DNA of 64,000 nt from an uncultured Pseudomonadales bacterium (GTDB taxonomy: Bacteria > Pseudomonadota > Gammaproteobacteria > Pseudomonadales > Azotimanducaceae): the NCBI GenBank assembly GCA_958296295.1, contig OY282460.1, positions 1,984,001-2,048,000 on the forward strand. The letters are read 5' to 3'. Within the stretch, counting starts at the first letter, position 1. Every line of letters starts with the position of its first letter. The notes under the pieces are model-generated. The model was not told the origin of the DNA, did no database searches, and saw only the letters and a program-made list of their open reading frames with translations. A program made the position numbers and the translations under genes. This document shows, one piece after another, positions 28,494-37,653 of this stretch.

Positions 28494-29342
28494 GTGCCCG
28501 TCTTGTTTCAGACCTCGCCATCCCGATTCGTTTCCCAAACAGCGCCGCCGGCGGAAGTGGAAGCCGACGCCCTCTATTTCGTCTGGCTTGGTGGCCGGGT
28601 GCTGTGCGTCAGCGAACACGGTGTGCCGCGCCCGGTCACCGCGGACGAGTTCCGGTGGGTGGATGTGGAAGTCACCGGCAAGCACTATCTGGGCCGCTGG
28701 GACCAGCGCGCCTGCTACGCGCTGACCGGGGAAGGCACGGCGCCGGAGGGTTTCGCCACGGTGGATCTGCGCGCTTTGCTCGGCCGCGTCGAGCCGGACT
28801 TCTTCTATCTCGCCGGCCGGGCCAAGCAGATCGTCGAGTGGCATCGCGACCACCGGTTCTGCGGACGTTGCGGCGGCGCCAACGATGCCCACGCCACCGA
28901 CCGCGCCATGCATTGTCCGAACTGCGGGCTCACCGCCTATCCACGGCTGTCACCGAGCATCATCGTGCTCGTGCGGCGCGGCGACGAGATGCTTCTGGCC
29001 CGCAACGCCGCGTGGCCGACGCGCATGTTCTCCACGTTGGCGGGCTTCACGGAGCCGGGCGAATCCATCGAACAGACGGTCCACCGCGAAGTGGCGGAGG
29101 AAGTGGGCATCGCGGTGGACAATCTGCGCTACCTCGGCAGCCAGTCGTGGCCGTTCCCCAACTCGCTGATGCTCGGCTTCCACGCCGACTACGCCGGCGG
29201 CGAAATCGAATATCAGGACGGCGAGATCGCCGAAGCGCGGTGGTTCCACTATCGCGAGCTGCCCAACGTGCCGAACGGCACCGCCATCTCGCGTTGGCTG
29301 ATAGACGCGTTCGTCAACGAGCGCGCTGCCGCCCAAGGTTGA
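28494..29342 (+). CDS. nudC: NAD(+)/NADH pyrophosphatase NudC
   Basis: A 282-aa Nudix hydrolase that cleaves NADH/NAD+ to NMN(H) and AMP and can decap NAD-RNA in relatives. The zinc ribbon 'FCGRCGG...HCPNCGL' lies at about residues 122-145. The Nudix box is 'GFTEPGESIEQTVHREVAEEVGI' read in two parts (GFTEPGES, then REVAEEVGI). The NudC-specific motif downstream is 'SQSWPFPNS', where SQPWPFPxS is usual, so one proline has become serine. The start is GTG 28494. It is followed closely by the convergent SCP2 gene. Confidence 0.94.
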   Translation: MPVLFQTSPSRFVSQTAPPAEVEADALYFVWLGGRVLCVSEHGVPRPVTADEFRWVDVEVTGKHYLGRWDQRACYALTGEGTAPEGFATVDLRALLGRVEPDFFYLAGRAKQIVEWHRDHRFCGRCGGANDAHATDRAMHCPNCGLTAYPRLSPSIIVLVRRGDEMLLARNAAWPTRMFSTLAGFTEPGESIEQTVHREVAEEVGIAVDNLRYLGSQSWPFPNSLMLGFHADYAGGEIEYQDGEIAEARWFHYRELPNVPNGTAISRWLIDAFVNERAAAQG

Positions 29343-29366
29343 GACCGGGCGCTTCGGCACGCGCGT

Positions 29367-29708
29367 TCACGGCGGCGGGCCGCCGCGGTATTCCGGTCGG
29401 AACAAGCCGAGCAGCACGAAGGCGAGCGGGAGGTTGCCGTCGGCGCGGAACCGGCCTTGCATGAACATCTCGATGGGATCCGCCTCGCCGCCGAGAACGC
29501 CGAGCGCGGCAGTCTCGGAGTCGAACAGGAAGGTGGCGTCCGGGCAGCCGCCGGAAAGCCCGGAGGTGATTGTCACAGCGCCCCGTTCCAGAGCCACCGT
29601 CAAGGTGTGGGGCCGGCAACCTGCCACCCGCAGCACCAGCGTGGCCTCCACGTCGGCCACCGGCGCGGCCTTCAGCAGCCGGCCCTTCAGGACGTCAACG
29701 ATGCCCAC
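29367..29708 (-). CDS. SCP2 sterol-binding-domain protein
   Basis: A 113-aa single-domain protein. 'HTLTVALERGAVTITSG' and 'DATFLFDSETAALGVLGGEADPIEMFMQGRFRADGNLPLAFVL' (split into short parts) match the SCP2 fold, which forms a hydrophobic lipid-binding tunnel. Short bacterial SCP2 proteins include UbiT/UbiJ-like factors of quinone synthesis, but I cannot assign it to these. It lies downstream of bamD on the same strand, 56 bp beyond bamD's relative position. Confidence 0.8.
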   Translation of the reverse strand: MGIVDVLKGRLLKAAPVADVEATLVLRVAGCRPHTLTVALERGAVTITSGLSGGCPDATFLFDSETAALGVLGGEADPIEMFMQGRFRADGNLPLAFVLLGLFRPEYRGGPPP

Positions 29709-29745
29709 AAGCCGACCTCCGCACGGCCAGCTTTCCGCCCACGAA

Positions 29746-29764
29746 GCGCGCCCATTGGGCGCGC
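29746..29764. repeat. Perfect hairpin at bamD 3' end (family C, copy 1)
   Basis: GCGCGCCC-ATT-GGGCGCGC forms an 8-bp perfect stem with a 3-base loop. It directly abuts the bamD stop codon and occurs again, with loop ATTA, around the pyrD stop codon at 38771. Without a T-run it may act as an RNA-stabilising element or be a REP-like repeat. Confidence 0.6.
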
Positions 29765-30694
29765 CTAGCTGTCGACCTTGGGGAATTGCAGCGGCGGCGG
29801 CCCTTTGGGTCGATCCAGTATTCCAAGCGTGAGCAGGTTCAAAAGGGAGCGTTCGCGCTTTTCGATCGCGTTGCGAAGCACCAGCCGGCCGTCCTCGTCG
29901 AACGCGCGGTAGTCCGGGAAGTTGAGCGCGAGCACTTGCAGCGCGTCCTCGGCGGCGTCGGTCAGGCCGAGTTTCCAGTTCGTCTCGATGAGAATCGCCA
30001 ACGCGTCCGCGGCGGCCGGCGTTCGCGAGTAGTGCTCGATCACGTGCCTCGCCCGGTTGGCGGCGGCGACATGGGCGCGTCGGCCCAGATAGTACAGGGC
30101 TACATTGACTTCCGCTTGCGCGAGCAGGTTGCGCAAGTGAATCATGCGCTGGCGCGCGTCTTTGGCGTAATCGCTGTTCGGATAACGCGTGGCCAGTTCA
30201 CTGAACTGAATGAACGCCTTTTGCGCGTTGGTGACATCCCGGCGGCTCACGCCGCTGCCACCGATGCGGCTGAACGACCTGCGATCCCGCGCCAGCGCGG
30301 TGAGGCCCTTCATGTAGTAGGCGTAATCCACGTTCTGATGCTGGGGGTGCAGGCGAATGAACCGGTCCGCCGCCGCGTCCGCGGAGTCGAGGTCGCGCAC
30401 CATGTGGTGGGCGTAGATGAGCTCCAGCTGGGCCTGCTCGGCGTAGCGGCCGAAGGGAAAGCGCGCCTCCAAGCGCTCCAAACGCACGATGCTTTGGCTG
30501 TAGTTGCCGGTTTGCAGCCCCGATTGCGCCAAGCGGTACAGGGCTTGTTCGCTTGTCTCCACCGCGTCGTCGTCGTCCTCGTCGCCGACGAACGGCATCC
30601 ACGCGCAACCCGCCGCCAACAAGGGCAAGACGATGAGGCTCGACGCGCCAAGGGCGCGACGCAAGAACACGGTCAACTGCTTCTTGGCCGCCAT
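29765..30694 (-). CDS. bamD: Outer-membrane assembly lipoprotein BamD
   Basis: A 309-aa TPR lipoprotein of the BAM complex, which inserts beta-barrel proteins in the outer membrane. The signal peptide ends 'LPLLAAGC', with lipobox LAAGC at about residue 27. TPR units follow: 'ALYRLAQSGLQTGNYSQSI', 'AEQAQLELIYAHHMVRDLDSA' and 'FPDYRAF' near the end. The family block 'HPQHQNVDYAYYMKGL' is clear. An ATG at 30694 with AGAGG nine bases upstream is preferred over 30703. It is divergent from rluD as in E. coli. Confidence 0.94.
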   Translation of the reverse strand: MAAKKQLTVFLRRALGASSLIVLPLLAAGCAWMPFVGDEDDDDAVETSEQALYRLAQSGLQTGNYSQSIVRLERLEARFPFGRYAEQAQLELIYAHHMVRDLDSADAAADRFIRLHPQHQNVDYAYYMKGLTALARDRRSFSRIGGSGVSRRDVTNAQKAFIQFSELATRYPNSDYAKDARQRMIHLRNLLAQAEVNVALYYLGRRAHVAAANRARHVIEHYSRTPAAADALAILIETNWKLGLTDAAEDALQVLALNFPDYRAFDEDGRLVLRNAIEKRERSLLNLLTLGILDRPKGPPPLQFPKVDS

Positions 30695-30746
30695 CGTGGT
30701 CATCCTCTTGCAAGGCCTCGTTCTTCGCTTCGGCATCGGGGCGCGT

Positions 30747-31838
30747 ATGCTAAGCGAAATGTCGCCCGCCGGCACGCGGCTCCCGCGCCGCGCCGTTCGT
30801 GCGGGTGCGCGCGAGACGCCCAAGCCAACGCCACTGCCCATGCCGCCGCCTGACACGTCCGGGGCTGATGATCAGCCAGATGTCCGTTCGGTGGAGTTGG
30901 ATGCCGTGGTTCCACTCGCCTCTCGCGGTCAACGATTGGACAAGGTGGCCGCCAACTTGTTCGCCGACGTCTCCCGATCGGAGCTGGCGCGCTGGTTTCG
31001 TTCCGGTGAAGCCACCGTTGACGACCGTCCGGCGAAACCGAACTTCGCGGTGCGCGGTGGCGAGCGCGTCCGGGTGCGGGCAACCCGCGAATCGCGTCTC
31101 GACTGGCGCGCGGTGGACGACGTGCCGTTCTCCATCGTTCATCGGGACGCCGATTTGATCGTGGTGGACAAACCGGCCGGCGTGGTGGTCCATCCGGGCG
31201 CCGGCAATCCGCGCGGCACGCTGGTGAATGGTTTGCTGCGGCTGTGCCCGGAGCTTGCGAGCCTGCCGCGCGGCGGGCTGGTGCATCGGATCGACAAGGA
31301 CACCAGCGGCCTCTTGGTGGTGGCCGTCAACCCGGCGAGTTTGCTGGCGCTGGGCGACTCCATGCGCGCCCGTCGGGTGGACCGTCGCTATCTGGCCGTC
31401 GCGGAAGGGCGGATGGTGGCCGGCGGGCGCGTCGCGCTGGCGATCGGGCGGGATCCCCGCAATCGCCTGCGCCAGAAAGTCCGCGCCGACGGGCGCCCCG
31501 CGGCGACGTATTTCACGGTGCGGGCGCGCTACCCGGCGCACACCTTGGTGGAAGCGAGCCTGGAAACGGGCCGCACCCATCAGGTGCGCGTCCACCTTGC
31601 CGCCATCGGCCATCCGCTGGTGGGGGACAGACGCTACGGCGCCCGCGGCGTGGTGCCGCCGCACGTCCCGGCGGCGCAAGCCGCCGCGGTGCACGGCTTC
31701 GCCCGCCAAGCGCTTCACGCCCATCGTTTGGATCTGAAGCACCCGGCAACGGGCGAGGCGATGACTTTCCGGTCGCAAACGCCCGCGGATCTACAGGCTC
31801 TGCTGGCGGCGCTGGGGCCCGCGGACGTCGTCGCCTAG
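30747..31838 (+). CDS. rluD: 23S rRNA pseudouridine synthase RluD
   Basis: A 363-aa enzyme with an N-terminal S4 RNA-binding domain (RLDKVAANLFADVSRSELARW) and a catalytic domain containing 'GLVHRIDKDTSGLLVVA', where the aspartate of HRIDxxTSG is catalytic. 'ETGRTHQVRVHLAAIGHPLVGD' is the second family block. RluD modifies U1911/1915/1917 of 23S rRNA helix 69 in relatives. The ATG at 30747 gives a 45-residue Pro-rich leader before the S4 domain, longer than usual. The frame is open further upstream but would enter bamD. Confidence 0.93.
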   Translation: MLSEMSPAGTRLPRRAVRAGARETPKPTPLPMPPPDTSGADDQPDVRSVELDAVVPLASRGQRLDKVAANLFADVSRSELARWFRSGEATVDDRPAKPNFAVRGGERVRVRATRESRLDWRAVDDVPFSIVHRDADLIVVDKPAGVVVHPGAGNPRGTLVNGLLRLCPELASLPRGGLVHRIDKDTSGLLVVAVNPASLLALGDSMRARRVDRRYLAVAEGRMVAGGRVALAIGRDPRNRLRQKVRADGRPAATYFTVRARYPAHTLVEASLETGRTHQVRVHLAAIGHPLVGDRRYGARGVVPPHVPAAQAAAVHGFARQALHAHRLDLKHPATGEAMTFRSQTPADLQALLAALGPADVVA

Positions 31839-31871
31839 GCGGGCCGCAGTCGATGGTCCAGGGGCCGGCGG

Positions 31872-32834
31872 TCACGGAGGTTGCGAAGGCCCGTCCGCGA
31901 CACCGCCGAGCAACCGTTCCGCCAGGATGCGGGCGCAGCGCCGGTTCTCCGGTTCCGCCACCGCCGCCCGCGCCGCCCCCGCGCTGGTCAAGCGGAGTCC
32001 GTCCCGGGAAGAATGCACGCGCCCGGCATCGCGCAGCTTGGCGACGCCGCGGGCGTGCTTGTTGGCTCGGCGCGGACGCTTGACAGGCAAATCGATCACG
32101 CCCACTTGCGCCGCCGCCGACAGCGCCTCGTAGAGCATGGACGCGCTGTCCACCGTCACCCATGCGTAGCGGGCCGTCGCCAGCGCCCGCTCCAGGAAGC
32201 CGCACGGGGCGTCCCGCCACGACAGGTACTCCAGGTTGTCGATTCGGGGCAGCGTCTCGGCGAAGCCGCCCGGTGTGCGGCGGGAGTCGCACACCAGCCA
32301 CGAGACTTCCGGCGCGAGGCGCCCGATGGCCGCGACCGCCCCGGCGACTTCATCGTTCGACCACGCGAAGTGCCGACTATGTCCGCCGAGCAGGATGAGG
32401 CCGCTGTGGTCGTCTTTCGGGCCCACCACGGAGGAGCAGATGACGCCCTCGGTTTCAATCAAATTGGGCCGGCGCGGCGTGCGGTCGTGCGCCGGCACGA
32501 AGATCAAGTCGAACAACGTCGTCGGCAAGGTCGGTTTCATCAACGCGACGCATTTGCCGCCGTGCGCCCGACGCGCCATGAGCATGGGCAGGTGGGTGCG
32601 ATGGCCGGCGCCGACGATCAACGCCGGCGGCGGCAATGCGGGCGCCGCGGCACTGCCGGATGAGGCTTGCCGCCGCACTTGGCGCCCCGCAAGCCACTTG
32701 CCGCGCACATCGAGATCGTGCGTCTCGAGCCGCCGCAACGCGGCGAGCGCCTGCAGCAACGCCGCGGATTGCTTCTCGTGGCCGGCCTTGCCGTCCAGCA
32801 ATCGCCACACCACCAAGGGCGCCGCCGCGGTCAT
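31872..32834 (-). CDS. Mitochondrial-fission ELM1-family protein
   Basis: A 320-aa protein of the ELM1 (formerly DUF1022) family. Diagnostic stretches are 'WRLLDGKAGHEKQSAAL', 'PALIVGAGHRTHLPML', 'FDLIFVPAHD' and 'WVTVDSASMLYEAL'. The fold is glycosyltransferase-B-like and the bacterial function is not established. The ATG at 32834 overlaps the stop of a 33-codon upstream ORF (ATGA). The frame is open to 32987 but conserved sequence begins at 'MTAAAPLVVWRLL'. Confidence 0.86.
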   Translation of the reverse strand: MTAAAPLVVWRLLDGKAGHEKQSAALLQALAALRRLETHDLDVRGKWLAGRQVRRQASSGSAAAPALPPPALIVGAGHRTHLPMLMARRAHGGKCVALMKPTLPTTLFDLIFVPAHDRTPRRPNLIETEGVICSSVVGPKDDHSGLILLGGHSRHFAWSNDEVAGAVAAIGRLAPEVSWLVCDSRRTPGGFAETLPRIDNLEYLSWRDAPCGFLERALATARYAWVTVDSASMLYEALSAAAQVGVIDLPVKRPRRANKHARGVAKLRDAGRVHSSRDGLRLTSAGAARAAVAEPENRRCARILAERLLGGVADGPSQPP

Positions 32835-32932
32835 CGGCGGTGCTTGACCGGCAGCCGCGCGATCACTGCCGCCTCCAGCCGCTGACGAAACGAGGCGGTG
32901 GATTTGCGCCAACCCGGACGGCTTGACGGCAT
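32831..32932 (-). CDS. 33-aa basic small ORF translationally coupled to ELM1 gene
   Basis: ATG at 32932 is preceded by AAGGAG at ideal spacing. The peptide starts MPSSRPGWRKSTASFRQRLE, contains nine or ten basic residues and ends at a TGA overlapping the ATG of the ELM1 gene. A strong ribosome-binding site plus an ATGA overlap argue for real translation. No homology is recognised. It might be a conserved companion peptide or a leader setting ELM1 expression. Confidence 0.5.
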   Translation of the reverse strand: MPSSRPGWRKSTASFRQRLEAAVIARLPVKHRR

Positions 32933-33024
32933 GGCGGACTCCTTGACGACTGTGGCGATTATCCGCAACCAGCACGGTTTGCGCCATGTCCCGCGCCGGG
33001 CCAAACGTTCGCCCGGAGACCCGG

Positions 33025-33588
33025 TCAGGTTTGCGCGTCCGCTGGCGTGTCGACGTCGCGCAGAACGTTCGGGTCGTCGGTTGAAAGGCGGAGGACGCGG
33101 TCGCTTGTGGCGATCAGATCCCGTGCGCCGACGTCGCCGGTCACGCGCGTCAACGCGTCGAAACAGCATGCCGGGAAGCCCACCGGATTCCCGGCTCGGC
33201 CGTTGTGGGTTGGCCGCAGGATTCGTTGCGGATTTCGACGCATTGCGGCCACCAACGCATGCACAGTGGAGGGCGCGAGGAATGGCATGTCGCCGAGGCC
33301 GATCAGGAGGCCATCGGCGTGGCGCATGGCGGCGACACCGGCAGCCAGCGACCGGGACTGCCCCTGTTCGGCGTCCGGCGCTTCGATCAGCCGGCAACCG
33401 GCCGTTTCCACAAGCGACGCCACCGCGGGTTCGCCCGGCCGCACGACGACGCCCACATCGTCCAGCACGGCGCGATACGCCGCCAGCGTGCGCGGGAGCA
33501 TCGGCACGCCGTCTATGGGATGCAGGCGCTTGTCGCCGCCGAACCGCTTGGAGGAGCCGGCGGCCAGCACCAACGCGGCGATACGCAT
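33025..33588 (-). CDS. Molybdenum-cofactor nucleotidyltransferase-like protein (MocA/MobA family)
   Basis: A 187-aa NTP-transferase. 'ALVLAAGSSKRFGGDKRL' is the nucleotide-binding loop with the LAAGxSxRxGxxK motif. 'IGLGDMPFLAP' carries the metal-binding aspartate, and 'GNPVGFP' completes the active site. MocA transfers CMP to molybdopterin for xanthine-dehydrogenase-type enzymes. An XdhC-family gene lies 151 bp away on the same strand, supporting a role in maturing such an enzyme. No molybdenum hydroxylase gene is in the window. Confidence 0.86.
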   Translation of the reverse strand: MRIAALVLAAGSSKRFGGDKRLHPIDGVPMLPRTLAAYRAVLDDVGVVVRPGEPAVASLVETAGCRLIEAPDAEQGQSRSLAAGVAAMRHADGLLIGLGDMPFLAPSTVHALVAAMRRNPQRILRPTHNGRAGNPVGFPACCFDALTRVTGDVGARDLIATSDRVLRLSTDDPNVLRDVDTPADAQT

Positions 33589-33739
33589 TTGTCGCGTCCC
33601 GGCGGCCTAGCGTGCCGCAGGATGGCGGCCGCGCTCGCGTCCCGCCCCGCCCGCGCGAGCGCGACGACCATCGCGCGCGCGCTTCGGCGCACGCATGTGG
33701 TTCTTCGCGCGCGAACGGGCTTCAGCCCGCGCAGGTGTT

Positions 33740-34756
33740 TCACGCGATGGCGTGTTCATGTTCGCCGACCAAGTCGCCGGCCAACGCGGCGCCGGCGGCG
33801 TCTTGGCGTCCGTGGCGCACGGCGGTGATTTCGGCGAGGATGGAGACCGCTATCTCCGGCGGCGTCTTGCTGCCTATGGACAGGCCGATGGGCGCGCGCA
33901 GGCGGGCCAACCGCTCCGGCGGCACGTCAAGAGCCAGCAGCCGCTCGCGGCGTTTGGCGGAAGTGCGGCTCGAACCCATCGCGCCGACGTAAAAGGCGTC
34001 GGTGCCGAGGGCTTCCATCATGCCCATGTCGTCGATGCGCGGATCGTGGTTGAGCGCGACGATGGCCGAGTGCGCGTCGTTGGCGTGCACGCGCACCGCG
34101 TCGTCCGGCATGTCCCGAATCTTGCGCACGCCGTCAACGCGGAAGTCCGCCAGCCGTTCGGGGCGGGGGTCGCACACGGCCACGTCGTAGCCGAGCGCCA
34201 GCGCCATCTCCGCCACATAGGCGGACACCATGTTGGTGCCGATGACGAAGAGTTGGTATTGCGGGCCGAAGGTCTGGGCCAGCACGCCTTGCGCCGGGTC
34301 GTAGCGAAGCGGCGCGTGTCGTTCCACTTGGCGACTGGCGAAGTCGCCGGTGGCGAGATGCACGGTGCGCTCCACGCAAGCGCGGCTGGCCACACGGGCC
34401 GCCACGGCGTTGAAGTGGTCCGCCGCGGCCGGCGCGAGGGGCTCGATCACGATGTCCAGATGGCCGCCGCATGGCAGTCCGAGCCGCTCGGCCTCCTCGA
34501 CGCTGCCGCCGTAGCGCAGGAACTCGGGCCGCCGCCGCGCCAGTTCGCCGCGTTGCAATTTTTCGAGCAGATCATCCTCCACGCAACCGCCGGAGAGCGA
34601 ACCCACGAATTGGCCCTGGTCGTTGCAAGTCAACAGCGAACCCACCGGGCGCGGCGAGGATCCGTAGGTGGCGACCACGGTCGCCAGCCAGCACGGAGCG
34701 CCGTCGCGCAGCCAGTCCCGCACTTGCCCAAGCACCTGTTGATCAACGGCCTGCAT
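33740..34756 (-). CDS. XdhC/CoxF-family molybdoenzyme maturation protein
   Basis: A 338-aa protein starting at ATG 34756. The N-terminal XdhC_CoxI domain carries 'SSPRPVGSLLTCNDQGQFVG' and 'SLSGGCVEDDL', with the conserved GCVE cysteine. The C-terminal Rossmann domain has 'LFVIGTNMVSAYVAEMALALGYDVAVCDPR', given here in part, and 'AFYVGAMGSSRTSAKRRERL'. Family members bind molybdenum cofactor and insert the sulfurated form into xanthine-dehydrogenase-like enzymes. It lies upstream of the MocA-like gene on the same strand. It is divergent from pepN, only 82 bp away. Confidence 0.9.
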   Translation of the reverse strand: MQAVDQQVLGQVRDWLRDGAPCWLATVVATYGSSPRPVGSLLTCNDQGQFVGSLSGGCVEDDLLEKLQRGELARRRPEFLRYGGSVEEAERLGLPCGGHLDIVIEPLAPAAADHFNAVAARVASRACVERTVHLATGDFASRQVERHAPLRYDPAQGVLAQTFGPQYQLFVIGTNMVSAYVAEMALALGYDVAVCDPRPERLADFRVDGVRKIRDMPDDAVRVHANDAHSAIVALNHDPRIDDMGMMEALGTDAFYVGAMGSSRTSAKRRERLLALDVPPERLARLRAPIGLSIGSKTPPEIAVSILAEITAVRHGRQDAAGAALAGDLVGEHEHAIA

Positions 34757-34838
34757 CTCGCATCCGCGCCTGCTGGATTGGCGGTTGATTTTAGCACCGC
34801 GTACACTTTGCGCGTTTGTCGGGCTTGCGGGAAAAGAC

Positions 34839-37550
34839 ATGGCGGACTCTCCCAAGACGGTGCGATTGCAGGATTACAAGCCGTATCCGTTCCGCATTGA
34901 ACAAACTCGTCTCGCCTTCGACATCCGCGATGGCGAAACCACTGTGGAGTGCGAGCTCGACGTGCGGCGCCAAGGCGAAGGCGCGTTGGTGCTGGACGGC
35001 AACGACCTGCGCTTGGACGGTGTTTGGGTGGACGGCCGGGCGCTCGGCGGCAACGAGTACGCGCTGGACGAGAAGGGGCTCACGGTATTCGACGTGCCGG
35101 ACGCCTGCGGCGTGCGCACCCGGGTGCGCATCGCGCCGGAGAAGAACACCTCGCTAGAGGGCCTCTACAAGTCGCGCGGCATGTATTGCACCCAATGCGA
35201 GGCCGAGAGTTTTCGCAAGATCACCTACTATCCGGATCGCCCGGACGTGCTTTCGCGCTTCGCCACGACCATAACGGCGGATGCCAAGCGGTGTCCGGTG
35301 CTGCTATCGAACGGCAACCGCGTCGCGGAGGCCGAGAGCAATGGCCGCCGCACCGTCACTTGGGAGGATCCGTTTCCAAAACCGAGCTATCTGTTCGCCT
35401 TGGTGGCCGGCGATCTCGCCGTGCGCGAAGACGCCTTCGTCACCCGTTCCGGCCGACGCGTGACGTTGCGCATCTTCTCGGAGCCGCACAACATCGGCCA
35501 GTGCGACTACGCGATGGACGCGCTGAAGCGCGCCATGCGCTGGGACGAGGAGCGTTTCGGGCGCGAATACGACTTGGACGTCTTCATGATCGTCGCCGTG
35601 GAGGACTTCAACCACGGCGCGATGGAGAACAAGGGGCTCAACGTCTTCAACACCTCTTGCGTGCTGGCGAGCCCGGACACGGCCACGGACGCCGGTTACC
35701 AGCGCGTGGAACGGGTGGTGGCGCACGAGTACTTCCACAACTGGTCCGGCAACCGCGTCACTTGCCGGGATTGGTTCCAGCTGAGCCTGAAAGAGGGCTT
35801 CACCGTGTACCGGGACGCGGAGTTCTCGTCGGACGTGAACTCGCGCACCGTGAAACGGGTGCAGGATGTGGACTTGCTGCGCACTTGGCAGTTCGCCGAG
35901 GACGCGGGGCCGCTCGCCCATCCCGTGCGCCCGGACAGCTACCAGGAGATCGGCAACTTCTACACCGCCACGGTGTACGAGAAAGGCGCCGAAGTGGTGC
36001 GCATGTTGGAAACCATCCTCGGTCGGGAGGGTTTTCGCGCCGGCACCGATCTCTATTTCGACCGCCACGACGGCGAGGCCGCCACCACGGAGGACTTCGT
36101 TCGCGCTCTGGAAGACGCCACCAACACGCCGCTGCCGCAGTTTCGGCGCTGGTACGAGCAGGCGGGCACCCCGCTGCTCGCCGTTCGGGAGCAGCGCGAA
36201 GGCGACGAGCTGACGCTGACCATCACCCAGTCGTGCGGCCCTTCGCCCGGCCAACCGGAGAAGCGGCCGTTCCACGTGCCGGTGGCGTTGGGCCTGGTCG
36301 GCGCCGACGGCACCGAGCTGCTCGGCGCCGCCGGCGCCGCCCGCGGCGCGCGGCTCGCCGTCGACGCCGAAGCCGCGGTGGAGAATCCGAATCGCGACGG
36401 CACGCTGGTCGTCCAGCTGACCGAGCCGCAAACGCGATTGCGCCTCCGGGGAGTGCCCCAGGACGCCCGGATCAGTTTCCTGCGCGGCTTCTCGGCGCCC
36501 GTGCGCGTGCGCTATCCGCGCCCGGCAGGGATGTTGCGCCAGTTGGCTGTGGTCGACGGCGACGGTTTCGCCCGCTGGGACGCCGCCGGCGAGCTGTGCG
36601 GCGAAGCGTTGCTCGCGCACGCCCGGCGAGACGCGGCGGCGGGGGGCTTGGAAGGCGAGGTCGTGGGCCTGTTCCAAGACCTCGTCCGCGCCGCCGAAAC
36701 GGCGCCGGACGATGGCGAAGCGAAAGCGCTGTTGGCGACCCTGTTGACCTTGCCGACCGCAGCCGCGCTGCTCGATCGCGCGCCGGGCACCGACATTCTC
36801 GCCATCGCGGGGGCGCGGGACGCCTTGGCGGATCGCCTTGCGGGGAGCGTGGACTGGTTCGGCCTGGCCGGGGCGAACACGACCCCCGGCCCGTACCGGC
36901 CGGAACCCGCGGCCATCGCCAGGAGACAATTGCGCCAGCGCGCCGTTTGGTACGGCCTGCGCCATCTCGACCAAGCGGACCCGCGCCTGGCCGAAAGCCT
37001 GCTGGTCGAGGCTTTGGCGAAGGCCGACAACCTCACCGAGCGGCTTGCCGCCTTCAACGGCCTGCTTGACCTGCGATCACTCCCCGCTGACCGGCGCGCC
37101 GAACACGTCGCGGATTTTCACCGCCGTTGGGCGTCGCAGGCCTTGGTCGTGGACGCCTGGTTCGCCGGCCAAGCCCGTTGCGGGCTGCCCGGCGGCCTGG
37201 CCCGCGTGCAGGCTCTGGAGAAGCACTCCGCGTTCGACATCAAGAATCCCAACAAGGTGCGGGCGGTGTTCTTCGCGTTCACCCAGAGCACGCGCAACTT
37301 CCATGCCGAGGGCGGCGCCGGCTATCGCTGGCTCGCCGAGCGGGTGGCCGCGCTCGACTCCCTCAATCCGTCGCTGTCCGCCCCGCTCGCGAAAGTTCTC
37401 ACCGAATGGCCCCGCTTCGACCGTGTTCGCGCCCGCTTGATGCGCGAAGCGCTACGCTTCGTCGGCGAACGAGACCTCTCCAGCGATGTGCGCGAAGTGG
37501 TGGACAAGGGCCTCGCCGCCGCGCCGCCATCCCGGCCCGACGAGCAGTGA
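34839..37550 (+). CDS. pepN: Aminopeptidase N (M1 family)
   Basis: A 903-aa cytosolic zinc aminopeptidase. The substrate-recognition motif 'HGAMENKGLNVFN' and zinc motif 'VVAHEYFHNWSGNRVTCRDW' (HExxH plus the later glutamate in 'LKEGFTVYRDAEF') are intact. 'GMYCTQCEAESFRKITYYPDRPDVLS' is typical of gammaproteobacterial PepN, shown here in brief. The C-terminal half is the HEAT-like DUF3458 domain. ATG 34839 precedes the conserved 'VRLQDYKPYPF'. It appears monocistronic. Confidence 0.95.
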   Translation: MADSPKTVRLQDYKPYPFRIEQTRLAFDIRDGETTVECELDVRRQGEGALVLDGNDLRLDGVWVDGRALGGNEYALDEKGLTVFDVPDACGVRTRVRIAPEKNTSLEGLYKSRGMYCTQCEAESFRKITYYPDRPDVLSRFATTITADAKRCPVLLSNGNRVAEAESNGRRTVTWEDPFPKPSYLFALVAGDLAVREDAFVTRSGRRVTLRIFSEPHNIGQCDYAMDALKRAMRWDEERFGREYDLDVFMIVAVEDFNHGAMENKGLNVFNTSCVLASPDTATDAGYQRVERVVAHEYFHNWSGNRVTCRDWFQLSLKEGFTVYRDAEFSSDVNSRTVKRVQDVDLLRTWQFAEDAGPLAHPVRPDSYQEIGNFYTATVYEKGAEVVRMLETILGREGFRAGTDLYFDRHDGEAATTEDFVRALEDATNTPLPQFRRWYEQAGTPLLAVREQREGDELTLTITQSCGPSPGQPEKRPFHVPVALGLVGADGTELLGAAGAARGARLAVDAEAAVENPNRDGTLVVQLTEPQTRLRLRGVPQDARISFLRGFSAPVRVRYPRPAGMLRQLAVVDGDGFARWDAAGELCGEALLAHARRDAAAGGLEGEVVGLFQDLVRAAETAPDDGEAKALLATLLTLPTAAALLDRAPGTDILAIAGARDALADRLAGSVDWFGLAGANTTPGPYRPEPAAIARRQLRQRAVWYGLRHLDQADPRLAESLLVEALAKADNLTERLAAFNGLLDLRSLPADRRAEHVADFHRRWASQALVVDAWFAGQARCGLPGGLARVQALEKHSAFDIKNPNKVRAVFFAFTQSTRNFHAEGGAGYRWLAERVAALDSLNPSLSAPLAKVLTEWPRFDRVRARLMREALRFVGERDLSSDVREVVDKGLAAAPPSRPDEQ

Positions 37551-37653
37551 GGATGTGCCGCCGGGTGGCCTGCGAAGCTGGTCACGGCGGGGTTGCGGCG
37601 CACCGGGTGCCGTCGTCGGAAGCGGCGCCCGCGTGCTAGAGCGCATGTGCGTG

